Part shown: piece after piece, positions 21,755 through 32,175 of the stretch
How positions within the stretch are numbered: the stretch's first letter is position 1
Layout of the letters: the number at the start of each line of letters is the position of its first letter
Source of the DNA: Linanthus parryae
Taxonomy: Eukaryota > Streptophyta > Magnoliopsida > Ericales > Polemoniaceae
NCBI GenBank assembly: GCA_023055425.1
Contig: JALGPY010000001.1
Span: 28,881,001-28,945,000 of the forward strand
Direction: 5' to 3'
Length of the DNA stretch: 64,000 nucleotides
Position numbers and translations under genes: made by a program
Notes under the pieces: model-generated
Databases searched by the model: none
What the model was told of the DNA's origin: nothing
Seen by the model: the letters and a program-made list of their open reading frames with translations, nothing else

Positions 21755-23838
21755 TGACACGATTTCTTACGTGTTACCGCAAGTGCACGGTTCAAGTAAT
21801 ATAGGGCTGGTATTTCAACCCCGAGTTATCGATCCCACGAGGACAGTGTTACTTCTTAATCAGAAACTAGGCTTAAAGAGTAAAAACGTAAAAAGTAGAA
21901 GGAGGATTTCTAGTTGATTTATCTAAACTAAGAACTGAACGTAATAACAGAATTAAACGATCTTTTTGGTATTTACTGATAATAAATTCTGACTGTAAAA
22001 ACTAGGGTTTCGGGTGCCTAGATTCCTGGATCTCCTAGGGTTACTATTCAGCTTTTCAGTTTTTCCGATTGAGAAACACACAGCAGTCTTGTTTATGCCA
22101 GCATACCATTGATACAATCTCCTCTCGGTCTCATGCATCGATCACTCTCCTGCATATTTTCGGATCCCCTTTGTTCACCTAGATCTGCAGGTTTGTTCTA
22201 AGTCTGCTGGGGTTACAGGTTCTCCTCTCGGTCTCCCCCTAAACGTCTAGCAGTTGGTCTAATGCTTCTGGGCTAGTCCCCTGATTCTCTTCACCTCTCG
22301 GTCCATCAAGGCAGGACACTAAATTCAGTCTTCTCTTCCTAACTCTCATTGGCCACTCTCGCGCACCAGATCCTCTCTGTAGCAATCCGGGTTCATGACT
22401 CCGTTCATGCATAAACAGTAAAAATCAAAGACAAAATAATAAACAAAACCTCTACTGTATAAGACTTAAACAATCATGAATCCAAAGTCGAAATAAACTA
22501 ATTTGCTGAAATCATAAACCCTATGTTCACCGAGAACCTAGGTAAAAAGTCTAGATAATAAAAACTAACATAAAGAAGAGAAGAGAATCAAACAGGTGAC
22601 GAAAATCTGGCGATTTCCGGAACTGCTCCGATGCTCCTGTTTCTGCTCTGCTCTGCTGTGTCTGACTCTGATCCTGTGTCTGTGTCTGTCTATCCTGTGT
22701 TGTATGTGTTGTGTTCTGAAATTGCTGGGCAGAGCTGCTTTATATACTGCTGAAGTTTCCATAGTCCTGTGCTGAAACTCCTGTTCTGCCCCTGTCTAAA
22801 CCGCCCTGGGAAGCTTTTGGAAATCCTGTCCTGCGTCCGCACACACAAAGGCTGCGTTTGAACGCACATTTTGAGAGTTGACTTTTTGAATTTAACTTCC
22901 GTTGACTTTTTGGGTGTGTGTTTGAACGCACAATGTGCGTTTGAACGCACATACTTGGTCTTCTGCTTTACTTCTGCCTGATTCTGACCTTTCTGAAATT
23001 TGAAGTTTCCTATGTCTGAACGCAGGATGTGCGTTTGAACGCACAACACCTAGTCATTTTCTGGCCAGTTTTTTCTGTCTTCTGCTGCTGCACTGTGTTG
23101 TACGTTTGAACGCACAATGTGCGTCTGAACGCACAATGTGCGTCTGAACGCACATACTTAGAAAATTTTCTGTACTTTCTGCATTTAGCCAATTTTCGCC
23201 CTTTTTCGGCCTCCGGGACTCAGTTTTTGAGTTTGGCCACCAACCTTGCATGCGGACATAAGTTGTTTTTTACATCGGGGCTGCGTTTGAACGCACAATG
23301 TGCGTTTGAACGCAGACTCTGTGCGTCTGAACGCAGAACCTGTGCGTCTGAACGCACATCAGCGACAGATCCAATTTCAAAATGCATTAACTTTTTTGTC
23401 CGATCTCCGATTTGGCTCCGTGACCTATCTTTGGAAAGCTCTTGAAGTATACTTTCATTTGCCTCCGGTATCACTCCAAAATTAATTGTAGAACTCAAGA
23501 TATGATCAAAATAGTGGAGACTGGTCATTCTAGCTTCTCCAGCTTTGCGTCTCTTTACTCCGCTTTAGTTCTCGTTGCTTCTGAAGTTCGTTTCATGCCT
23601 CAAATCAACCACTAAGCATCCGTTCCTGTCAAGACAACATGAATAACCATACCAAGCGATTATATATGTCATTTAATATCAATTTATGCACGAAAACGCC
23701 CGGATTTCGCAATTAAGCTCAACTTATCTTTTTCATACTACGGAGGCTTTGTCGACTAAAGCGTGCTCAATCTTATGGAAACTCAACTTATTAAATTCAA
23801 ATATAAGCTCACAGATAACTCATAAATGGGAGTTATCA
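21755..23838 (-). mobile_element. LTR-C: solo LTR nested in the LARD-like LTR
   Basis: 2,084 bp flanked by the 5-bp duplication CCAAA (21,750-21,754 and 23,839-23,843). The uninterrupted site is seen in the sister LTR near 27,305 as ATAACCAAAATCAG, which proves the insertion. On the minus strand it starts TGATAACTCCC and ends ATCGTGTCA, with a TATA box (GTATATAAAG, about 22,738-22,747). It is the same family as LTR-A and similar in length. No internal region is present, as expected after LTR-LTR recombination. Confidence 0.92.
22855..23358. promoter_or_regulatory. Cluster of GTGCGTTTGAACGCAC inverted repeats in LTR-C
   Basis: Arms GTGCGTT and AACGCAC separated by TG. Exact copies are at 22,935-22,950 and 23,029-23,044. 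Variants (TGCGTYTGAACGCA) are near 22,855, 22,920, 23,105, 23,120, 23,138, 23,282, 23,299, 23,320 and 23,343. On the minus strand they all lie 0.1-0.6 kb upstream of the TATA box. Confidence 0.7.
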
Positions 23839-24961
23839 CCAAAATCAGAATATCAACAGTTCACAAGTACTTTTCAAGAGTTCTCAAGATAGATCAATAA
23901 TATTACTAATCAAACTTCCAGTATAAATCATGATTTTCATATTCACTAAATAAGAAGATACTCAATTAAAACGTCACACACATATGCACAGTTTGATAAT
24001 GAAGGTCGTACATATGTACTTACCTCTGGGCCATGAAAGGCGCAAAGCAAAGCTAGCACGCCTACAACGCTCGTCTCATATGAATTTTGGTTTTATAGTA
24101 AATGCGGCAACACAAATAAGTACGTCTACTTGGTACGAGCACAACGGCGCTCAAGAACAGAGGCCGGCGGGCATGGCAGAAACCGGCGACCGTTGCACAG
24201 TTTCCGGTGGTCCTGAGCCTCCTTTATGCTTTCTGGATTGACAAGAGTATTCACCAACGTCCATAGGTCACGTGGAAATTTTTCTGAAGGGAAGAACAAC
24301 CATGAACAAAGAGAACATCGAAGTCCGGTGTCTGGCGGTGGTCCCCGACGATTTCAACCCCAGAATCCAGCGAACCTCATTTCCGACGACCCACGGTGAA
24401 AAACCCACACCCCTGGGTTCGCCAAGACCTCAGAAACACGAAAAAGACGATTAATTTTACTGATAAACAACGTAGGAGGAAGAATCAAGCAAAACCCGAA
24501 GCTAGGGTTCATACCGTTCTTCGTCGAATTCGACCTCGATACGCAACCATTCGGGGAAAGGATTGAGGGCTTTTGGTCCTTGTGTCGAGGGCTTCTACCA
24601 GCAGCAACGTGAAAGAAGGAGTGGTGGAGGTGGCGGTTGTGTTGGTGGTGGTGGTTGTATGGTGGAAAAGAAGAAGAAGATGATGTAGTCTCTCTCTCTC
24701 CTCTCTTTCTCAACATGTATTGAAATGGGATAGAGGAGCTGCCCCTAGTTCTTGATGTGTCAAAATGAGTTCGCCAAGTGGCACTCATGCATAGGGGTAA
24801 AAGTGTAGTTTTCTAAACTTTTAGTGTACAAATTAGAATTAGAGGTTCTACTTAATTGTAGAGAATTGCACAACCACCCCGAACATCTCTAGTGCTTCAA
24901 AATCATTCTATCAACGTCCAAATATCGCCAACACTCCAAAATGCCCACTTTAAAGTTGTGA

Positions 24962-25035
24962 CAAACTATTAACAAACTCGCCCGCAAATTCTTGATATTG
25001 CACTTAGAACTCTCTCGGGAATTAGAGGTGTTACA
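24962..25035 (-). promoter_or_regulatory. Start of 3' LTR and polypurine tract of the LARD-like element
   Basis: On the minus strand GGACGAAGATTCTTTTAAGG and TGGGTAGAT run into TGTAACACCTC at 25,035. This is the standard purine-rich 3' border of plant Gypsy elements, used to prime second-strand synthesis. The tract itself lies at 25,036-25,066. Confidence 0.75.
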
Positions 25036-26282
25036 ATCTACCCACCTTAAAAGAATCTTCGTCCCCGAAGATCACATACTATACTTACCCATATACATGA
25101 AATGCAGATAAAATGCAGCACAATGACTTATTTTATTTGACTTAATCAGAAAAGCACATAAACCGATCTCGTCGGATGTTCTGCTCCAAATAGATGGCTT
25201 CCTTAGTTGGTCCGTCAGCAATACATTAACGGAAAGAAATTCCACATTCTCACTCTCCACCCGACGGGGTATATACTACATAACTGCCTAAACTCGCATC
25301 ACATTAGGGTTTCATATAAAATTAGCTCAAGTAAGAGGTCGCACTGAATTTTGAAAAGTTAGACCAAAATGCAATTTCTCACGTTTACAAAGCAATTCGA
25401 AAATTTTCTAGCATTTAAACAAATCTCGAAATTTTTTGAAAAAAATTTTGATCGAAACTAACACGTAATTTTTCTTAGCTCGTACGCATTAAAAATGTGG
25501 TCTTACCTGTATAGGATTAGATACACCAATGATATCAAGTGTTCCACGCATAGAAGGGGGAAAAGAACACTATGTGTCGTCACACACGTGTCTCTCAATC
25601 ACAACTCGCATGTGTTTCTAATGTTCCTACTTAGCCTACACAGCGGGTACAACTTATAGTACCGTCGTACTAACAGTCGCGACAGCGGACTGGTAAACAA
25701 AGTGGTCCATATCACTTGGCATGGTAGCTCGAAACGCCAATAATTTTCAGAAACCATTTTTGTTTTGTACTAAATACTTTATTTTCAAAACTTTCTAATT
25801 TTGGAAAGAACCATGTCAAATTAACTCGAAATAAAGTAAAGGTCAACTAATGTTTTAAAAAATTTGTCACTCGTTGATGAGAAAGGAGAGGTCTTAGGGT
25901 CTTCTAAGTGAAAACGTCGTTACTCACATGTCGACAAGATAACATAGAAAAACGCATAGTAATAGATACGCACTACACAACTAAAGCAAGAATTTCGATA
26001 TGAATAAGCGTGTCACACAAGAACTGCACATGTAAATAGAAAAGTAATTTTTTACAAATCACGTCTCAATGAGACGCTAACAATTAATCAACAAATACGG
26101 TACAAATCGAGTTTCACAACACTTTAGTACCCAGACTATCCAATGGCTTGTTTACTTCATTTATTCCCAAATTGAGTTATCCTAGTCAATTTTAAATTTC
26201 GAAAACGTTTTATCTTTCTTATTCTCTACTAAAGGAAATCGAAAAGTCACTTTAACCGGAGAACCGATGCTCTGATACCAGC
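25036..26282 (-). other. Internal region of the LARD-like element, non-coding
   Basis: About 1.25 kb between the two LTRs. No frame longer than about 60 codons and no retroelement domain. It contains only the polypurine tract at its left edge and the primer site at its right edge. Confidence 0.7.
26269..26280 (-). promoter_or_regulatory. Primer-binding site of the LARD-like element
   Basis: Minus strand TGGTATCAGAGC, complementary to the 3' end of plant initiator methionine tRNA. It starts 2 bp inside the 5' LTR border at 26,283. It fixes the element's orientation. Confidence 0.9.
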
Positions 26283-28511
26283 TGAAACGACCCGGGATCT
26301 CGGTTCAGGGTTAAAGAGACAATTGATAACCAAAAGTAGAATTTTAACTATTAAGATTACATCTCATCTAATGTATACAACAAATATTACAAAAATAAGT
26401 ACAATTTGGAAAAAAATGTTGTGATCTAATAAGTGACGTCTTCGTCTCGATACGCGTTCCCATCCGCCACCTTGATTGGTGACCAGCTGTTTTAAAATGG
26501 CAAAAGCCGACGCAGTTTTGAAGAAAATGATCAGTAAAAACTGAATAAATACACACTACAACATGTAACCAACGAGTGGCACATAAGAATGATTTGAAAC
26601 AAATCAGAAGATTTGAAACAATAAAATTAACAGGTTGGGAAATTGGAACAACTGAAAGTAACCGAGTAACAACAACCTCTCAATTTAAGAACATTAAGAA
26701 ACCACGAGTATTCGGTAATACAACCAGAGTAAACAAATCCATTTAAGTTGATAACGATATTAGTTCATGAGTAGCCAAATCTTTTCAAATCATTTCAATC
26801 GATTAGGGCATATCCAGAGCCACAACAACATCAATGGAGTAGTCAATTTTCTTTCAAGTTCAATTAACCGTTAAGTTTAGCTGAGGCATGTCCAGAGCCA
26901 CCAGCGGATCGATGTATACAGAGGGATCACGAAGTAATCACAAATAGTTCCTTCTAGGGTCTATCAAACCTTATTTCATCCGAGCGTTAAGGGAGCCCAT
27001 TCGTCAACCCCGCTCACAACATTAGCTAAAAGGCCTTAAGTGTCGACAACCCTATACCGTAGTGACCCTTACAAGTACAAGTAGCACCCTAAAGCTCTAC
27101 AAACCCCTTGGCCTCAATACTTCGGTACATTTTAGCTCATCGGGGGCGGATTTGTGAACATTAAAGTTCTATCCAATAAAAGGAAGCATTGCTTCAATGG
27201 TCTTAACCATAAGAAAATGGAGGATCGCTTGGCGCCTCCCATTAATAACACAACTCTGTACATCGTCCTAACTCTATTAGAAGTATTTTATTTCTTCTTT
27301 TGCACATAACCAAAATCAGAATATCAACAGTTCACAAGTACTTTTCAAGACTTCTCAAGATAGATCAATAATATTACTCATCAAACTTCCAGTATAAATC
27401 ATGATTTTCATATTCACTAAATAAGAAGAAACTCATTTAAAACGTCACACACATATGCACAGTTTGATAATGAAGGTCGTACATATGTACTTACCTCTCG
27501 GTCATGAAAGGCGCAAAGCAAAGCTAGCACGCCTACAACGCTTGTCTCATATGAATTCTGGTTGTATAGTCAATGCGGCAACACGAATAAGTACGTCTAC
27601 TTGGTACGAGCACAACGGCGCTCAAGAACAGAGGCCGGCGGGCATGGAAGAAATCGGCGACCGTTGCACGGTTTCCGGTGGTCCTGAGCCTCCTTTATGC
27701 TTTCTGGATTGACAAGAGTATTCAGCAACGTCCATAGGTCACGGGGAAATTTTCGGAAGGGAAGAACAATCATGAACGAAGAGAACATCGAAGTCCGGCG
27801 TTTGGCGGTGGTCCCCGACGATTCAAGCCCAGAATCCGGCGAACCTCATTTATGACGACCCACAGTGAAAAACCCACACCCCTGGGTTCGCCAAGACCTC
27901 AGAAACACGAAAAAGACGATTAATTTGACAGATAAACAACGTATGATGAGGAATCAAACAAAATCCGGAGCTAGGGTGCATACCGTTCTTCGTTTGAATT
28001 TGACCTTGATACACAACTATTCGGGAAAAGGATTGAGGGCTTTTGGTCCTTGTGTCGAGGGCTTCTACCAGCAACAGCAGAATCGTGAAAGAAGGAGTGG
28101 TGGAGGTGGTGGTTGTGTTGTTGGTGGTGGTTGTATGGTGGAGAAGAAGAAGATGATGTAGTCTCTCTCTCTCTTCTGTCTTTCTCAACATGTATTGAAA
28201 TGGGAGAGGGGAGCTTCCACCTAGCTCTTCATGTGTCGAAATGAGTTCGCCAAGTGGCACTCATGCATAGGGGTAAAAGTGTAGTTTTCTAAACTTTTAG
28301 GGTACACATTAGAATTAGAGGTTTTACTTAATTGTAGAGAATTGCACAACCACCCTGAACATCTCTAGTGCTTTAAAATCATTCAACAACGTCCAAATAT
28401 CGCCGACACTCCAAAATTGCCCACTTTAAAGATGTGACAAACTATTTACAAACTCGCCCCCAAAGTCTTGATATTGCACTACGAACTCTCTCGGGAATTA
28501 GGGGTGTTACG

Positions 28512-29402
28512 ATCAAAACCATATATTCAAAGATTGCAGTAAAGTCACTGGTATTTGGAAACAGTTATGGAGTCAGAATTGGAGGTTAACTGATACGAAC
28601 AATTCCTTTACCGAGTGGATTCTTTATAACATCAAAAAGAAAGATTCAGTGGGAGGTGTGGAACATCGTATTCAGTTCGCCATCACTCTCTAGAATATTT
28701 GGCTTAGAAGGAATAATTTTATTGAGACGAACATGGTTTATGTGCAGATTATCATAAAGCAGTGGCTGCTCACTCAGGGAGCTTTTCTCTCTAGCCTTAA
28801 GCTCTTGTACTTTAATTTATCTCCTCATAGTTCTCATTGGCGCATTCCTTTGGCAGGACAATTCAAGCTGAACGTTGATGGATATGTGTGGATGGAAAAT
28901 GAGAAATCAGGATTGGAGGCATCTTCAGGAACATCAATGGAGATTGGAAGCTGAGATTCATTGGCAGAATCAGAGGATGCACTAGCTTGGAGAGTGAGAT
29001 TTGGAGCATCTACAGGGGACTCACGTTGGCCTACAACAAAAACTGGATCAACCTGGAGATCGAAAGTGATTGCATTGTGACGGTGAACATTTTCCAAGGC
29101 AACAACAATGGCCCGGCATCTATGAGTGCTTAAGTGAATGATGGTAAAGTGCTGCCGAGCAGGATTGTGGGTAGAATCAACTATGTTGAGAGAGATGCGA
29201 ATGAAGTGGCCAATGCTCTGGCTAACATGGGGGTGGAACAAGTGGATCACCTAAAGATCCTTGATGAAGCCCCGGACAACATCAAAGGCCACCTCATCGC
29301 TGACCGTCTTGGAGTTGGGATACTAAGTTTTTTTGTTGCCTTTTGTTTATGTTTGTTTTGTAAGAATGTTATGAACTTTTAACTTCCGCTGTAGCTAAAA
29401 AA
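28512..29402 (+). pseudogene. LINE-1 right half: zinc-binding and RNase H-like C terminus
   Basis: Continues LINE-1 exactly where the LARD-like element cut it. Left CNICNHSGEDQ joins to NHIFKDCSKVTGIWKQLW, completing the zf-RVT cysteine/histidine pattern. Further on, FKLNVDGYVW (about 28,862-28,891) is the start of an RNase H-like domain as found at the end of many plant LINEs. Frames are broken by stops at about 28,692 and 28,952. The element ends in a short A-run at 29,396-29,402. Confidence 0.8.
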
Positions 29403-30756
29403 ATGGCTGGCCATTTTGGAAGGAAAATGGGTCCTCGACCGGCGGGATATATTCAGGTTGGAGATGGACGATCAATAAGGTTGTTCAAGGATCGTTGGAT
29501 CCCCCGGCCATTGAGCTTCAAGGTTGGTACTATAAATCCAATTGATCCCCATATCCATGTAGCTGATTTATATAATGAGGGGGTCAGATCGTGGGATTAC
29601 GATAGGCTGGCTACGATCTTTAATCCCGCAGACACTGATGCCATCGGTAAGGTTTTCGGCAAGACGATGTGTGGTGTTGGTTTTTTGACAAGCTTGGCAA
29701 TTATACTGTTCGTTCGGGGTACTACTTGGCGGAGGAGTTGCGGCGAAGTGATGAAATTAATACTAACGCCAATCAAGTGTGACACAGCCAACTTTCTGGA
29801 AACGATTTTGGAAAAACGACGTTCACCGTTCAGCGCTGCTCACGGCATGGAGGCTGGCTCACGGATCCCTTCCCACGTCTACAAACCTAATTAGAATGGG
29901 TGTTGAGGTAACTCCTATGTGCGCTTGGTGTGGGAAACGGCTTGAAACGGAAGAGCATTTGTTCATGCAATGCAAACCAATAGCACAAATCCGGGAAGCG
30001 GTTTTGGGTCAAGAATCTCCCATTCTCGCTACGACTGGATAGAGCAATCACTGGGTTCGTAAAGCTACGACAAACGATTGATTTTCATTATCACAATCTG
30101 GGTTTGTTGGAGAAACAAAAAACGGAATGATGGAACACAACTACAAGCTCAATAACGAGATGATTTTGACTCAAACTGCCCAGGTCACTAAAGGTTCTCG
30201 GCCACAACACAGTGCGGCAGTTGGTAATGATGCGCATCGCCGCGCGCATGAGCTTGTTTGGACAGTTCCACCGGTTGGTCGGGTCAAAATAAATTCGGAC
30301 GGTGCATGGGCAGCCATTGGGATTTGCATTCAAGATCACGGCCATGGCAGCGCCGGTGTTGGCGTCCCCAGACCCAAAAATTGCGGAAGGCTTGGCTATT
30401 AGAGAAGGTCTCCAACTAGCTTGGCGACTAAATTTTCAACGGGTGGAAATCGAATCTGATCTGCAATGTGTTTCGCGCTATCTTTGTGACGATGCTTCCA
30501 AAGACGCACATGAGGATCACTTTCTATTTGGGCCAATTATGTTGGATTGCAAGAAGATAATGAAACGCTTACGTGAATCAAAGTTTAGTTGGTGCCCAAG
30601 ATTGTTAAATACGCAAGCACATCGACTGGCCAAGTACGGCCTCACAATCGAAAATGCTAGAGATTGGTTTGGTTCGATCCGAGATTGGGTGACTAATTGT
30701 ACCATGAACGTTCAGAATTAATGAAAGAATTCCTTTTTCTCAACAAAAAAAAAAGT
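29403..30756 (+). pseudogene. LINE-2: 3' part of a second LINE
   Basis: Frames in order: VGDGRSIRLFKDRWIP (about 29,457-29,505), a zinc-binding domain with GVEVTPMCAWCGKRLETEEHLFMQC (29,890-29,970), then an RNase H-like region (KINSDGAWA at 30,288-30,312; AIREGLQLAWRLNFQRVEIESD and NTQAHRLAKYGL to 30,722). Several frameshifts separate these. It ends with a poly-A run at 30,744-30,754. This element is different from LINE-1, whose A-tail it abuts at 29,402. No RT or endonuclease is present. Confidence 0.75.
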
Positions 30757-31495
30757 ACAAAAATCCATTTTCAATCATCTTCAGCAGATACACATCAGTT
30801 CACAAAAAAGAAAGACAATAATTCTCCAGAGTACAGCACAAAACTAGAAGTTCCCTACTTCCCTCTCACAACGGAATAAAACTAGAAAATAGCAGACCAC
30901 AGTTCCAGACTTTTAATCACTAACTTACCCTCAAATCTTGACTGTGCAGCATTTCCTCATGATCTGGAGCCTTCCAACTCTTCACCAGTCACTGCAAAAA
31001 TCACAAGTCAGTACAGTATGACAAGTAACTCTTCAATAATTTTAAAACATCACAACGCAGTAGCTACTACTGCAAAGAAAATATGAAAAGTTTCATCTAC
31101 CACCATTATTGTTTCACCTAAATACAATTTTCACCCGACCTTTAAATTTACAGGAACAACCGTTATTTTGAAATGTTCACAACATCTCCTTGCTTGTCAG
31201 ATTCGCTCCAGTAACACAGTTACATTTATCTCAATACCCAATTTAAGAAAATTTAGTGAGATGTGCTACGGATCTTTTACTACTTTGGAAAAAGGGATTT
31301 AAAGTATATGTAGGATACAAATGGATTTATACAAAGGAAACTAATTTACTTTAAAATGTACAGAAAATAACAAACAATACCCTCAAGGTCACTTATAGAG
31401 CACACTCACTATAACGTATCATATAACACAACCTTGTTATTCAGGTAAATTATAGTTCAACTATGACAAACAACCGAACAAGCAAGTATAAAGTT
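30757..31495. other. Non-coding DNA between LINE-2 and the Copia element
   Basis: AT-rich single-copy-looking sequence with no open frame, RNA gene or recognised repeat. It may be intron or intergenic DNA of a host locus, with the same unit continuing after the Copia insertion at 36,461. Confidence 0.4.
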
Positions 31496-31738
31496 AAAAC
31501 TAATAGCGATAGTATACGCGATAGTATACGCGATAGTATACGTAGTCTAAGGACTAAAGTGTAAATAGTATTGTATGAATCTTGTATATACGGTGAATGA
31601 ATACAGAAGTTCAGGAGAGGACAATTTCACAAACTATCATGGTATCAGAGCAAACCTAATTGCCGCTGCCGCCGTCGCCTGTCGCACACGTCCTCTCTGT
31701 GCGCTGCCGCCGCCGCCTAAGCTCCGATCCAACCCTCC

Positions 31739-31752
31739 TTCTTCTTCTTCTT

Positions 31753-31782
<30 letters not shown>
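31739..31782. repeat. (CTT)n microsatellite
   Basis: About 14 tandem CTT units in the leader of the Copia element, upstream of gag. Confidence 0.95.
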
Positions 31783-31783
<1 letters not shown>

Positions 31784-32175
31784 GCGACCAACTTGTCCTC
31801 ATCGCCGTTATCCACTGAGCGGTGCCCTAACTATCTGATTGATCGACCAACATCAGGTCTGATCGGTTTTCGTCGTCATCCTCTTTGCTTCGAGTTGAAG
31901 ATTCTGCCGCTGCCTCTCTCTGCAAACTGTGCTGCTTAACCCTCAACCACAACGTTAACCCTCATCACTTTGGTGCACTACGCAGTGCACTCACCAACCC
32001 TTTTGAGTTTGTTCAGTGCTTTATGGTCCCTACTAAAAAGCTTTGTCCAGATTGCTTATAAAATATTTCCACTACCACTGTTGCGTACACTTGGGTTGCA
32101 ACATTACCCTAATTGGTTAAAGTTAAGCCCTTTAAACAACGTTGCTAGTTGTTGTGTCGTCCTCTGCACTGTACA

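Larger units (their letters stand above)
20723..28511 (-). mobile_element. Non-autonomous (LARD-like) Gypsy LTR element inserted in LINE-1
   Basis: Two long terminal repeats (20,723-25,035 and 26,283-28,511) are near-identical apart from a solo LTR nested in the left one; each is about 2.23 kb without it. On the minus strand the LTR begins TGTAACACC and ends GTCGTTTYA. Right of the 5' LTR (minus sense) is the primer-binding site TGGTATCAGAGC (26,280-26,269, initiator-Met tRNA type). Before the 3' LTR is GGACGAAGATTC followed by AAGGTGGGTAG, the polypurine end. The target duplication ATCAA flanks it at 20,718-20,722 and 28,512-28,516. The internal region is only about 1.25 kb and has no coding frame, so the element must have depended on other elements' proteins. 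Confidence 0.9.

Noticed and set aside
22855..23358. Regularly recurring short repeats, possible CRISPR-like array
   Set aside because: Spacing is irregular, the repeat is itself palindromic, and the context is a plant LTR; not CRISPR.
22690..23445. Frames with repeated CVQT/RSNAH or RLNAQ words
   Set aside because: Produced by the repeated GTGCGTTTGAACGCAC palindromes, not by a protein repeat.
24354..24788. 144-codon frame, similar to one at 27,850-28,260
   Set aside because: The pair is the same part of the two LTRs of the LARD-like element; similarity comes from LTR identity, not from a gene family.
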